Positions 47,585 through 57,425 are shown, numbered from the stretch's first letter. The stretch: 64,000 bases of DNA from Sipunculus nudus (GCA_026874595.1 JAPPUL010000068.1:1007001-1071000); one strand, 5' to 3'. Numbers and translations are program-made. Notes: generated by a model not told the origin, from the sequence alone.

Positions 47585-49087
47585 TTATAGCTTTTTTCGG
47601 CTTTTATACGTGCTTTTTATAAAACTATCAAGATATTCTTTGTGATTTATAATTACGTCCTTTGTTACTTCAAAATTCCGCTCCTCAAGCAATTTAAGCC
47701 CGTATTTATAATCTTTTAACACCTTTGTGCAGTATTCATATGGTGTTAAATTTTCTATTTGTGATTGACTAGCTATTTCAGTGAGTGCCTCAACGTCAAA
47801 ACTTAAATTTATATTATGTTCTTTAAAATCTTCTCTTATCCTATCAATATCCTCTTTAAGCAACAGCTTATTTAGTGTTAATCTCGGATTTTCTATTAAC
47901 TCTTTTGTTACCAGTAGCTCATTTATCTCTGTTGATGGTAAATTCTTTTCAAATGTAACAAGTTTCTCTTCAATTAGACTAACAAGACTTCGTGCTCCTG
48001 TTTTCTCTCCTGAGGCAAGTTTTGATACTAATTTTAGTGCCTCATCTTCAAAATTTAATGTTATGCCGTATGATTTGAAATCTCTTTTCTTATTCATGGT
48101 TACTGAAGACTTTGGATTTTTTAGTATCTTATAAAAATCATCTTCTGTTAGTGTGTCAAGTACGCTAAGAACAGGCAGTCGCCCTACAAACTCAGATTCA
48201 AAACCATACTCAATTAAATCATCTTGTTTTATATGTTTTAATAAATCCTTTGTTATGTTTTTTTTATCTTGAGAGGTCTTTTCTTGACTAAATCCAACAC
48301 TGCGTAAATTAAGACGTTTTCCTATTAACTCCTCTATCCCGTTAAAAGCACCGCTCATTATAAATAATATATTTTTTGTGTTTATCTTTTTGCGTTGTAT
48401 ATTCTTTTTTTGCTGTGCCTCCATTATGATTTCCATTTGAGAGCTTATGTCAAAAGGGTTTTTAATATCAACTTCGCTCTCTTCCATAATCTTTAAAAGA
48501 TTTCTTTGAACACCAGAGCGAGATATATCAGGATTATGACTGCTTGTTATAGAGGCGATTTTGTCTATCTCGTCTATGTATATTATACCGTATTCAGCAA
48601 GCTCAACCTGCCCATTAGCCTTACGTACAAGCTCACGTACCAAATCCTCAACATCGCCGCCTACATATCCAGTTTCACTAAACTTTGTAGCATCAGCCTT
48701 TACAAATGGTACCCCTATTTTATCTGCAATAAGTTTTATAATATAAGTTTTGCCAACACCCGTTGGTCCAATTAAAAGAATATTACTTTTAATATTACCA
48801 ACAATAGGCTCTTCATTAGGATTTTCTTGTTCGTAATACATCCTGTGAAAATGAGTACAAATCTTTGTTGCTATAGTGCTTATTGAGTCCTCTTGTCCAA
48901 TAACATACTCTCTTAAATAACTTTCAAGCTCTTTTGGCAGTAAGTTGAAATTTATTTTATATTCCTTATTACTCCTGTCTTCACCCATATTTGGTGTTTC
49001 TACGGGAGCATTTGCGGAGTTTACTTGTTCGGTGTATGTTTTTAGTAGTTTCCCAAGTTCTTTTTGTAAGTCTTTTGAATCTGACAC
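47585..49087 (-). CDS. ClpX-like AAA+ ATPase without zinc-binding domain
   Basis: 500 residues. The AAA+ module is ClpX-like: YVIGQEDSISTIATKI, Walker A LIGPTGVGKT, pore loop ETGYVGGDVEDL, Walker B IIYIDEIDKIA, and FVGRLPVLSVLDTL (sensor/ClpX signature). A VGF in NLRSVGFSQ stands where ClpX has the IGF loop that docks ClpP. The N-terminal Cys4 zinc domain of ClpX is missing; a short polar N-terminus takes its place. About 100 extra residues follow the C-terminal domain. It may be a second ClpX with different substrates. Confidence 0.82.
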   Translation of the reverse strand: MSDSKDLQKELGKLLKTYTEQVNSANAPVETPNMGEDRSNKEYKINFNLLPKELESYLREYVIGQEDSISTIATKICTHFHRMYYEQENPNEEPIVGNIKSNILLIGPTGVGKTYIIKLIADKIGVPFVKADATKFSETGYVGGDVEDLVRELVRKANGQVELAEYGIIYIDEIDKIASITSSHNPDISRSGVQRNLLKIMEESEVDIKNPFDISSQMEIIMEAQQKKNIQRKKINTKNILFIMSGAFNGIEELIGKRLNLRSVGFSQEKTSQDKKNITKDLLKHIKQDDLIEYGFESEFVGRLPVLSVLDTLTEDDFYKILKNPKSSVTMNKKRDFKSYGITLNFEDEALKLVSKLASGEKTGARSLVSLIEEKLVTFEKNLPSTEINELLVTKELIENPRLTLNKLLLKEDIDRIREDFKEHNINLSFDVEALTEIASQSQIENLTPYEYCTKVLKDYKYGLKLLEERNFEVTKDVIINHKEYLDSFIKSTYKSRKKL

Positions 49088-49243
49088 AGCTTTTTAAACC
49101 TTCCTTTTGGGTTTTTTGGTGCTTACTTTAGAGAAAAAGATAAGCCGTAGTAAAGTATTAAGGATAATAAACATTGTATAAGACATCTAGCATAGAACTT
49201 AGAATTATTTTAATATCAAACCCTTGCCTTTATCTATTCTTCT

Positions 49244-49786
49244 TTATCTAGCGTTCGTTTCGCAAGCTTTCTTTAATGTTCTTATCTCTTTTGCAAGTTC
49301 TTTCCAATAGTTTATATTCCAGTAAGTTATTGCAAGAGGGCTTGTTGAGGGTAACACGTATATTCGAGTATTTGTATAAGACATTTTGTTTTCTTTGTTT
49401 TCTTTGTCTCCTGTTTGACCGTATGCTATGTTTTTGGTTTTGAAATATATCTTGCCAGCTGTTTTTGAGGTGAAGGCTAAAAATTTTGGTTTATACTTTT
49501 TTATCTTTTTGTCAAGAGCTACTGCGTCAAAGCAGTCTATACTTAAACTTTTATCGCTACCATACTCCTTTTTATTTAAATCCGTAAGTCCTATCCCATA
49601 AGATAAAAGACTTTTATATTCGGATGGTTTAAAAAGCTTATCCGTAAAGCCTACTTCATATAATGTTTTGTAAAAGCGGTTTGCCGGATGAGCGTAGTAC
49701 GCTCCTTTTTCAAATGACTTATTACTTGGAGCTGTTCCGCAAAATACAACTAGAAGTCCTTCTTTAAGCAAATCCTTAAGTATCAT
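49244..49786 (-). CDS. Mug/TDG-like mismatch-specific uracil-DNA glycosylase
   Basis: 180 residues with the glycosylase-fold motifs VVFCGTAPSNKS at the start, YAHPANRFYKTLYEVG, GIGLTDLNK and late VLPSTSPLA. These fit the Mug/TDG branch, in which GTAPS replaces the usual GINPG. It removes U or T mispaired with G, or related lesions. A macro-domain gene follows upstream on the same strand. Confidence 0.8.
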   Translation of the reverse strand: MILKDLLKEGLLVVFCGTAPSNKSFEKGAYYAHPANRFYKTLYEVGFTDKLFKPSEYKSLLSYGIGLTDLNKKEYGSDKSLSIDCFDAVALDKKIKKYKPKFLAFTSKTAGKIYFKTKNIAYGQTGDKENKENKMSYTNTRIYVLPSTSPLAITYWNINYWKELAKEIRTLKKACETNAR

Positions 49787-49879
49787 TTTACAATTTGAGG
49801 TCTTTCTCTTATCTTTAGTTCAGGTCTTTCTCTTATATTACTCTCAGCCTGTTTTTTATATTTTCATGCACATATTACT

Positions 49880-50389
49880 TTAGTTTATTATTGCAGAGTA
49901 CAATCTGTAATTCTCATCATCAAAACAGACAAATATAACCTTTTCTATCTTATCACTTTTAAAGCTTTGTACACTCTTAATCGCTATAGTGCAAGCTTCG
50001 TCTTTCGGATATCTATATACTCCGGTGCTTATGTTTGGAAACGCAAGCGTTTTTAGATTATGCTCTTGTGCAAGTTTTAAACTCTCTATATAACAGCTTT
50101 TTAATTTCAGTGCGGCATTGGCAGAGGAGCCTTCTGTGTATATGGGCCCTACTGTATGAATAACCTTTTTCGCTTTTAACTTGCCTGCCGTTGTAATTAC
50201 CGCATGTCCGGCTTTACAGCCGCCATAAGTCTTTCGTATCTTTTGACACTCTTTAAGTATTTCATGGCCACCTGCTCTATGAATCGCACCATCAACCCCC
50301 CCACCTCCAAGCAATGACGAATTTGCCGCATTCACAATAGCATCAACTAAAAGCTTTGTTATATCCCCCTTTATTACTTCTAGCTTCAT
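49880..50389 (-). CDS. Macro-domain ADP-ribose-processing protein
   Basis: 169 residues, the single macro domain of the YmdB/MacroD type: [26 protein letters not shown] (ADP-ribose site) and [17 protein letters not shown]. Such proteins hydrolyse O-acetyl-ADP-ribose or mono-ADP-ribosyl marks. It lies 93 bases before the glycosylase gene, same strand. Confidence 0.92.
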   Translation of the reverse strand: MKLEVIKGDITKLLVDAIVNAANSSLLGGGGVDGAIHRAGGHEILKECQKIRKTYGGCKAGHAVITTAGKLKAKKVIHTVGPIYTEGSSANAALKLKSCYIESLKLAQEHNLKTLAFPNISTGVYRYPKDEACTIAIKSVQSFKSDKIEKVIFVCFDDENYRLYSAIIN

Positions 50390-50587
50390 AAAGTTTCTTA
50401 AGCACTTTAACTATGCCATTCCTCCTACAACTTTTTATGTTTAAGATAATAATTTGTATTTAGTTGTTGGTCATTATTTTAAAGATTTTATTTCTTAATT
50501 TTATAGTTCAACTTGTCTTGAGAGTCATAGTTTGTTTAATTTAATTTCTTGGATTACAAGGTAAAGGTAAAGGTATTAGAAGAAGGT

Positions 50588-51304
50588 ATGAGCGGGAAAA
50601 GGCTTAGCGTTAATATAGACCATGTTGCAACCATAAGAAACTGCAGAGGAACTTTGTATCCTGATATCGTTGCCGCAGGTCATATTTGTGAACTTGCGGG
50701 AGCTGACGGTATTACTTTCCATCTTCGTGAGGATAGAAGGCATATTAAAGACCAAGATGTTAGACGTCTTAAAGAGCTTATGGTTTTACCTTTGTGTTTC
50801 GAGATGGCGGCAACTGAAGAAATGCAGTCTATTGCGATTAAAACAAAGCCTCATAATGTAACCATTGTGCCTGAAAAACGAGAGGAGCTTACTACTGAAG
50901 GCGGTCTTGAGGTCGTTTCTAAAGTAGATGTTTTAAAAGAGTATATAAAACCTTTTAAGGATAGGGGTATTATGGTATCGCTTTTTGTTGAGCCTTCTTT
51001 TGACGCTATAAACGCATCTAAAGAGATTGGTGCTGAGTGTGTTGAAATTCATACTGGGCATTATGTTAATTTGCCTGGCGAGAGTAAAGCAGAGTTAAAA
51101 AAAATTAAAGATGCTTGTACTTATGCTTTTGAGTGCGGACTTTTGGTGCATGCAGGACACGGCCTTTATTATAATAATATTACTCCTTTGCTTTCTATCC
51201 CTCAAATAAAACAGTTTAATATTGGTCATGGCATTATATCACGTGCTTTGTTTGTTGGACTTAAAGAAGCTATTTTGCAAATGAAAAGCCTTATTAACTC
51301 TTAG
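50588..51304 (+). CDS. pdxJ: Pyridoxine 5'-phosphate synthase
   Basis: Joins 1-deoxy-xylulose phosphate and 3-amino-2-oxopropyl phosphate to make pyridoxine phosphate, so the DXP-dependent route of vitamin B6 is present. It is about 238 residues: LSVNIDHVATIRNCRG, GITFHLREDRRHI, LVPEK-type VTIVPEKREELTTEGG, EIHTGHYVNL, HAGHGLYYNN and FNIGHGIISRALF. The ATG at 50588 matches the family start; a TTG at 50549 would add 13 residues. Its plus-strand codons are T-rich, like its neighbours in this segment. Confidence 0.95.
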   Translation: MSGKRLSVNIDHVATIRNCRGTLYPDIVAAGHICELAGADGITFHLREDRRHIKDQDVRRLKELMVLPLCFEMAATEEMQSIAIKTKPHNVTIVPEKREELTTEGGLEVVSKVDVLKEYIKPFKDRGIMVSLFVEPSFDAINASKEIGAECVEIHTGHYVNLPGESKAELKKIKDACTYAFECGLLVHAGHGLYYNNITPLLSIPQIKQFNIGHGIISRALFVGLKEAILQMKSLINS

Positions 51305-51315
51305 TTATAAGACTA

Positions 51316-52293
51316 TTATATTATGTTGTCCATATACCATTTTATGAATATAGGAACACCTTTTTCTATATTTGTTTTAGGGTTATAATTAAATGCTTTT
51401 TGAGCCTTCTCTAAATTCGCATACGTAATAGGCACATCCCCTAATGGCATAGGCAACTCCTTTATTATAGCTTCCTTACCCAATCCCTTTGCTATTAAAG
51501 ATATTAAGTATTTAAGTTCAACAGTATTTGCTGTTCCCAGATTGTATACATCGTATATAGGCTTTGATTGCACCATAATAAAATCTATTATAGACTTTAT
51601 ACCATCTACTAAATCATATATATAAACATAATCCCGCTTAGAACTACCATCTCCAAACATCGGCACATGAGACTCTTCGTTTATTATACGTGTGAATTTG
51701 TGTATTGCAAGATCAGGCCTTTGTCTTGGCCCGTAGGCTGTGAAGAATCTTAGCGATAGTATGTTCATGTTGTATATATGATGATAATTGTAACAAAGGA
51801 GCTCTCCTGCCTTCTTTGTCATGCCGTAGGGCGATATCGGATAATCTGTACAATCACTCTCTTCAAACGGTATCTTTGTTTGCATCCCGTATACGGACGA
51901 GGATGAGGCAAATACAAAATTCTTTACATTATTTGCGCTACACTGTTCAAGCAAATATTGAGTCCCTTTTATATTTACATTTGTATACGTTAATGGATCT
52001 TCTAGGCTCGGAAGTACTCCTGCAAGTGCTGCTAGGTGCACTATAACGTCAAATGAATATGCTTTAAATATCTTACCAAGCCCTTCATAGTTTGTTATAT
52101 CCTCTTCAAATAATGTGAATTGTGGGTTCTCTTTAAGCTTTTCTATATTCTTTCGCTTTATACTGCTTGGATAACTTTCTTCAAAATCTGTAAAATTATC
52201 TAGGCAAAAGACCTGATTTTCTCTCTCCTCAACTAGTTTATCGCATAATGTAGAGCCAATAAAACCTGCGCCGCCTGTTACTAATATGTTCAT
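51316..52293 (-). CDS. NAD-dependent nucleotide-sugar epimerase (extended SDR)
   Basis: 325 residues. The Rossmann motif is VTGGAGFIGS, the catalytic Ser and YxxxK are in FASSSSVYG and YGMTKKAGE, and LRFFTAYGPRQRPDLAI and GDGSSKRDYVYIYDLVDG are typical of UDP-glucuronate or UDP-glucose 4-epimerases. The sequence most resembles UDP-glucuronate 4-epimerases. It probably supplies a sugar for surface glycans. Confidence 0.85.
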   Translation of the reverse strand: MNILVTGGAGFIGSTLCDKLVEERENQVFCLDNFTDFEESYPSSIKRKNIEKLKENPQFTLFEEDITNYEGLGKIFKAYSFDVIVHLAALAGVLPSLEDPLTYTNVNIKGTQYLLEQCSANNVKNFVFASSSSVYGMQTKIPFEESDCTDYPISPYGMTKKAGELLCYNYHHIYNMNILSLRFFTAYGPRQRPDLAIHKFTRIINEESHVPMFGDGSSKRDYVYIYDLVDGIKSIIDFIMVQSKPIYDVYNLGTANTVELKYLISLIAKGLGKEAIIKELPMPLGDVPITYANLEKAQKAFNYNPKTNIEKGVPIFIKWYMDNII

Positions 52294-52324
52294 AATTATA
52301 AAATTTACCTCTAGATGTTAAATA

Positions 52325-53260
52325 CTACGTTATATTGAGTAATTCAAGCAATATCGTTTTATGGGCATGTAATCTGTTTTCACTTTGTTTGAATATTATT
52401 GACCGAGGGCTTTCTATTGCCTCTCGAGTTATTTCATATCCCTCGTGCATCGGCATGTCATGCATAATTAGTGCTTTTGTTTTAGATATTAACTCTTTGT
52501 TTATTTGATAAGGCTTGAATTTCTTTATTCGTCTTTCTTTTTCCTTTGCAAAAGCAGGATCGTTAAAATACTCCATGTCTATCCAGCTGTCTGTATACAA
52601 AATATCAGCACCCTTTATCCCTTCCTCAAGCAACGGCTCATCTTTTATATTAGGACTTTCTTCCAATATCTTTTCTACTTCAGCATCATACGCCGGCAAA
52701 TGTTTTTCAACTCGTACCAAACATAAATTAAACTTTAGTTTTGAAGCTGCCAATATTAAAGAATTTACTACGTTGTTATGTATCCCTATATAGGTTAAAT
52801 TTACTCCTTCTATCCGCCCAAATTCTTCCTTTATCGTTAGCATATCTGCTATTATCTGGCACGGATGAAATTTATTACAGCAACCATTTATTACGGGTAC
52901 TGTCGAATGCTTTTTTAGAAGCTGTATGTCTTTATGATAGAGTAAACGGGCAAGTATTATATCCACATTGCTGCTTAAATAGCGTGCCTCGTCTTGCAAC
53001 ACTCCTGCTATGTCAAAATTTGTATCTTCCCATTTTAAATATATTCCATGGCCTCCAAGCTTCGTCATCGCTACTTCAAAAGATACTCGGGTGCGCGTTG
53101 ATGGCTTTTGGAAAAGCATTGCAAGTGATTTATGTTTAAGTGCATCCTCGTATTCCTTTTCATTTGACTTTATTTGTAGCCCATTTTCTATTACTCCTAA
53201 AAGCCTATCTTTTGACCATTCCTTTAAACTCACTAAATCTACTTTACTCTTTAGCTCCAT
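52325..53260 (-). CDS. argF: Ornithine carbamoyltransferase
   Basis: 311 residues with the carbamoyl-phosphate site FQKPSTRTRVSFE, the HPCQIIADMLT motif and a C-terminal SENRLHAHKTILLELL. The ornithine loop, HCLP in most family members, reads MHDMPMHEGYE here, with Asp in place of the Cys. N-acetyl- or N-succinyl-ornithine variants are possible but less likely, as the other arg genes are of the ordinary kind. It forms a minus-strand cluster with argD and argB. Confidence 0.88.
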   Translation of the reverse strand: MELKSKVDLVSLKEWSKDRLLGVIENGLQIKSNEKEYEDALKHKSLAMLFQKPSTRTRVSFEVAMTKLGGHGIYLKWEDTNFDIAGVLQDEARYLSSNVDIILARLLYHKDIQLLKKHSTVPVINGCCNKFHPCQIIADMLTIKEEFGRIEGVNLTYIGIHNNVVNSLILAASKLKFNLCLVRVEKHLPAYDAEVEKILEESPNIKDEPLLEEGIKGADILYTDSWIDMEYFNDPAFAKEKERRIKKFKPYQINKELISKTKALIMHDMPMHEGYEITREAIESPRSIIFKQSENRLHAHKTILLELLNIT

Positions 53261-53285
53261 TTATAACTCTATTCTTTTTAAATAA

Positions 53286-54482
53286 TTACCTTTTTGCTTT
53301 AATTTTCCCAAGAACCTCTCTTAGCCTTTCAATAAATAGTTCCACTTCCTTCTCTTCAATTATCAGGGGCGGCAAAAGCCTTACCACCTTATCCCCAATT
53401 GCATTAAGCAGTAACTTCTCTTTATGTGCCTGTTCAACTACCTTAAATGCTCCCCCTCTAAGCTCTAGTGCAACCATTAATCCCATCCCTCGAAGACTCT
53501 TAATTATACTAAATTCTCCTTTAAGATCTTCTAGTTTCTCAAAAAGCAGTTTGCTTACTCTCTGTACCTCAAAAAGCAGTCCACCCGAGAGTATATTTAA
53601 TACCTCAATTGCTGCCTTGCATACTAGCGGATTCCCTCCAAAAGTTGAGGCATGGCGCCCTTTTAGCTCTATATCTTTATGTTTGTCGCTTATATGAAAA
53701 GCTCCTATCGGAAGCCCGTTTGCAAGCGATTTTGCCAGTGTAAAACCATCCGGCTCTATATCAAAGCCTTTATAGGACAATATATCACCCGTCCGACCAA
53801 GACCTGTTTGTACTTCATCTAGTATTAAAAGTGCGTTGTATTTACGTGAAAGCTCTTTGGCCTCTTTTAGAAACTCTAAACTAAGTGGCCAAACTCCACT
53901 CTCACCCTGTATCGTTTCAAGTATTATGCCGGCTGTGTTTTCATTAAAATGTTCTCTTAGCGACTTTATATCATTTGGCTTAACTAGATGGACATTGCTA
54001 AGAAGTGGTTCAAAGCCCTCTTGATGTTTTAGTTGTCCTGTTATTGCAAGTGAGCCGCTTGAGCGCCCGTGAAATGACCCTTCAAGTGAGATTAGATGAT
54101 TTTTTTTAGGGTTTATCGCGTTCCCTCGAAGCCTTATATATTTTATTGCCGCCTCGTTTGCTTCTGTCCCGCTGTTGGAAAAGAATGTTTTGCCTGCAAA
54201 CGATATTTTTGATATTAGCTTGGCAAGTTCTATTTGGTTCTCTGTATAATAGAGATTCGATGTGTGTATTAGCCTGTCAAGCTGCTCTTTTATTGCCTCG
54301 TTTATCCTCTTATTGCAGTGCCCTAGGTTACAAACACTTATTCCTGCAAGAAAATCCAAATACTCATTACCCTCTATATCATATAAATATGCCCCCAATC
54401 CATGTGTGAACGCAAGATTATACCTCGTGTAGGTCTGTAGTAAGTATTTATTTTCATCTGATTTTATCTTTTCAAGGTCCAT
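53286..54482 (-). CDS. argD: Acetylornithine aminotransferase
   Basis: 398 residues, class III PLP aminotransferase: FFSNSGTEANEAAIKY, LEGSFHGRSSGSLAITGQ, LLILDEVQTGLGRTG and the PLP Lys in FTLAKSLANGLPIGAF. It converts N-acetylglutamate semialdehyde to acetylornithine and may also act in lysine synthesis. It lies 25 bases before argF and after argB. Confidence 0.95.
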   Translation of the reverse strand: MDLEKIKSDENKYLLQTYTRYNLAFTHGLGAYLYDIEGNEYLDFLAGISVCNLGHCNKRINEAIKEQLDRLIHTSNLYYTENQIELAKLISKISFAGKTFFSNSGTEANEAAIKYIRLRGNAINPKKNHLISLEGSFHGRSSGSLAITGQLKHQEGFEPLLSNVHLVKPNDIKSLREHFNENTAGIILETIQGESGVWPLSLEFLKEAKELSRKYNALLILDEVQTGLGRTGDILSYKGFDIEPDGFTLAKSLANGLPIGAFHISDKHKDIELKGRHASTFGGNPLVCKAAIEVLNILSGGLLFEVQRVSKLLFEKLEDLKGEFSIIKSLRGMGLMVALELRGGAFKVVEQAHKEKLLLNAIGDKVVRLLPPLIIEEKEVELFIERLREVLGKIKAKR

Positions 54483-54564
54483 TGTATTTTCTCGCTTTTT
54501 ATCTGCACTTTTAAAGCATCTGCTTTTATTTTCTTTAGTTATTTTCTTTAGTTATTTTCTTTAG

Positions 54565-55428
54565 CTAGCTTGTTATCTGTGTTCCAATACCACCCTCTGT
54601 AAAAAGTTCTAGTATTAAGGAGTGCGGTATCCTGCCGTCTATTATATGTATCTTTTTTACTCCTTTAGAAAAGGCTTTAATACATGAATCCATCTTAGGC
54701 AGCATACCCTCGGTTATAATATCTTTCTTCCGCAAAGCCTCAAGCTCTTTTAAGCTTATCGAACTTATTAGTGTGCTCTCATCTCCTTTTACCTTGCAAA
54801 GCCCTTTTGTATCGGTAAGCATAATTAGTTTTTCTGCCTTTAGTGCGCTTGCAATCTCGCCTGCGGCGTTATCTGCATTTATATTTAAAGTTTGTCCTTC
54901 TTCTGAAAAGCCTATTGGAGATATCACCGGAATGAATCCTGCTTTGTCAAGTACTGATAGTATATTAGGGTTTATATTTGTTATCTCTCCTACAAGTCCA
55001 TAGTTATGCGTCCCATCAGATACTTTCTTTTTTCCCCTTATCAACATCCCATCTTTTCCAGATATCCCTACCGCACGTGCACCATGAATATTAAGTAACG
55101 CTACAATCTCTTTATTAACCGCTCCGGTTAGTACCATTTCCGTTATCGACATCGTCTCTTTATCTGTTACTCGAAGCCCATCTATAAATACACTCTCCCT
55201 ACCAAAACGCCTTACGAGTTCATTTATATGCTTACCCCCACCATGCACAATAATCGGATTTATTCCTACATACTTCATAAGTACAATATCCGTTATGACA
55301 CTCTCTTTTAACTCCTCGTCTATCATTGCACTCCCTCCATACTTTATAACTATTGTCTTTCCGTAAAAATCCTTTATATAAGGGAGTGCTTCAAGAAGGG
55401 TTTTGACTTTCCCAAGTAATTCTTCCAT
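54565..55428 (-). CDS. argB: Acetylglutamate kinase
   Basis: 287 residues: IVIKYGGSAMIDEEL, NPIIVHGGGKHINEL, INADNAAGEIASAL and a C-terminal HSLILELFTEGGIGTQI. The N-terminal helix (MEELLGKVKTLLEALPYIKDF) is the kind seen in arginine-sensitive hexameric kinases, so arginine feedback is likely. It leads the minus-strand argBDF cluster. Confidence 0.96.
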   Translation of the reverse strand: MEELLGKVKTLLEALPYIKDFYGKTIVIKYGGSAMIDEELKESVITDIVLMKYVGINPIIVHGGGKHINELVRRFGRESVFIDGLRVTDKETMSITEMVLTGAVNKEIVALLNIHGARAVGISGKDGMLIRGKKKVSDGTHNYGLVGEITNINPNILSVLDKAGFIPVISPIGFSEEGQTLNINADNAAGEIASALKAEKLIMLTDTKGLCKVKGDESTLISSISLKELEALRKKDIITEGMLPKMDSCIKAFSKGVKKIHIIDGRIPHSLILELFTEGGIGTQITS

Positions 55429-56100
55429 TTCTTTTCTAAATTATGATAACTTTTATAAGCTATTTTCAATATATTAAATACTTTTTAGAGGATTTTAATA
55501 TATATATATATTCACCATAACAACAACTTAATTAGTAACATTTTTTCATGTATAGTTTAGTTTTTATTGGAACTTTTTTTTAAATAGACTTTCCCTTTAA
55601 TCACATCCTTAGCTTAATTTGTGCTGCTTTGTCTTGGCATTATTCTTTTGTACGACAGCCAAAGACGCTTTTTTACAACAAAACTATTCTTTATACGTCT
55701 TGCAGGATAGAGCTTTGCATTATTAAACCCAACAAGCCTTATCGTAGGCTATTAAGGCTTTCATCTTGAAAAGATATTGGGAGTATAGTATTTAATCTTT
55801 TTAAGAAGAAGTTTGTCTTTTTGCTGTTACACATTTTAAATAAGTACTTTTCCCTATTAAATGGATTTCTGGTTTTTGTGCTAAGCTCTCTAAAGTCGAC
55901 AACGTAATTGTTACTACTTTTACTAAATATAAGTTAAGAAGAGCTTGGGCTTTTATATTAAGTCAGGCACATTGGCTTTTAGGAGTTCTTGAACTTTATA
56001 TCATATTGTACTTTTTGTTTTTTTTAAAAGGCTTATATTGCTATCTTTTATTGCTATTTTTTATATCTAAAAGATAGTTTGGAAAGATAGGAGTGATAAA
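55429..56100. other. Intergenic stretch without recognisable gene
   Basis: About 670 bases between argB and a broken lipoprotein gene. AT-rich and T-rich on the plus strand, with stops in all frames at short spacing. Short frames here give no family motif. It looks like decayed coding DNA, but no parent gene could be named. The last 30 bases hold GATAGGAG, the ribosome-binding site of the next gene. Confidence 0.5.
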
Positions 56101-56208
56101 ATGCAAGGCCGGTTTTTAGTAATTAGTTTATTCTTACTGATGTTGGTGATGGTTATGAGTTGTGGCAATGAAGATGGTGTCCCAGTTGGAAAGGATAATC
56201 AAGTGGCA

Positions 56209-56406
56209 CAAGAGCAACAAGAGCAACAAGGGCAACAAGGGCAACAAGGGCAACAAGGGCAACAAGAGAAACAAGGGCAACAAGGGCAACAAGAGAAACA
56301 AGGGCAACAAGGGCAACAAGGGCAACAAGGGCAACAAGGGCAACAAGGGCAACAAGGGCAACAAGAGCAACAAGGGCAACAAGGGCAACAAGGGCAACAA
56401 GGGCAA
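56209..56406 (+). repeat. 9-bp coding minisatellite (caa-ggg/gag-caa), 22 units
   Basis: 198 bases of a strict 9-bp repeat coding Gln-Gln-Gly, with some GAG/AAA changes that give Glu or Lys. Because the unit is three codons, copy-number change keeps the frame and only alters the length of a flexible linker behind the lipid anchor. Confidence 0.95.
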
Positions 56407-56945
56407 GGAGGAGTAGCAGGAGGGCAAACTATACAAGGCAGTGCAGGAGATGATGGATTTCATGTAAGAGCACAAGCACCTGCGGGTGGAGATGGAACAA
56501 CTTGGGCAAAAGCTTATAATAATCTTCAAGAGGCAATAGAGGCGGCGGCATCTAATAATAAAGCCAAGGTATATGTAGCGCAAGGCAGCTATAAGCCAAC
56601 TGATGCTCCAAATGGCGGTGCAATTGGTCGCAGTAATCGTTTTTCATTACGTAATGGAGTAGAGGTTATAGGAGGCTATTCAGGACGAGGGAGTGAAAAT
56701 AATCCTGCTACTTATAAGACTATACTAAGCGGGGACCTTGCAGGAGATGATACTGATGATATAAAAGTAAATAGGGCTGACAATGTCTACCATGTTTTCT
56801 ATCATCCTGATGGGATTAACTTAGATAGTAGCGCAAAGTTAAAAGGGTTACAATTGCTGGAGGCAATGCAGATGGGCAAGATGATCAGGCTTTAGGAGGG
56901 GGTATGTATAATGCTAAGTCATCCCCCACGCTAAAGAGTAACTCT

Positions 56946-57043
56946 AAGTTTGAAAAGAACAAAGCTTCATATCGTGGTGGCGGGATGTATAATAAAGTTT
57001 GAAAAGAACAAAGCTTCATATCGTGGTGGCGGGATGTATAATA
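56946..57043 (+). repeat. 49-bp perfect tandem duplication
   Basis: Positions 56946-56994 and 56995-57043 are identical. 49 is not a multiple of three, so the duplication itself shifts the frame of the beta-helix lipoprotein. With one copy removed the frame SNSKFEKNKASYRGGGMYNK is continuous. Confidence 0.97.
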
Positions 57044-57425
57044 AGGACTCTGCCCCAAATTTAACGAATACTACATTTACTAAAAACAAAGCAGACTATC
57101 ATGGCGGTGGAATGTTTAATGATGGTCATTCTTCTCCAAAGTTAAACACTGTAACGTTTACTACTAATAACGCTGTGCGGGGCGGCGGTATGTATAACGC
57201 AAGTTCTTCTTCTCCAAATTTAACTAATTGTACATTTACTAGTAACACAACGACTAATAATTATGGGAAGGGTGGGGCGGTATTTAGTGATACAGATAGT
57301 AATCCTACATTTGATAGCCCTACTGAAGCTACATTTACCCCATTAGATCGCGATCCTAACGGAAGGAATAATGGCAACTATAAAGAAACTAGTTAAATTA
57401 TAAAAAGCTGCATATGGTTTTTGTA

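Larger units (their letters stand above)
56101..57396 (+). pseudogene. Repeat-rich lipoprotein with beta-helix domain, broken by two frameshifts
   Basis: The frame opens with a lipoprotein signal (lipobox VMSC near residue 21), then 22 copies of a 9-bp unit coding Gln/Gly/Glu. A domain with GGDGTTWAKAYNNLQEAIEAA, VYVAQGSYKP, VEVIGGYSGRG and TILSGDL follows, as in large surface beta-helix proteins. The frame is lost near 56850: reading one base out gives LTIAGGNADGQ and GGGMYN repeats. A second break is caused by a 49-bp tandem duplication at 56946-57043. The remaining part to 57396 has more GGGM(Y/F)N beta-helix repeats. As sequenced, only a truncated secreted lipoprotein could be made. Confidence 0.75.

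Noticed and set aside
56162-56416. Frame coding repeated Gly-Asn-Lys in the lipoprotein minisatellite
   Set aside because: It is the out-of-frame reading of the 9-bp repeat. The lipoprotein frame has the signal peptide and the downstream domain.
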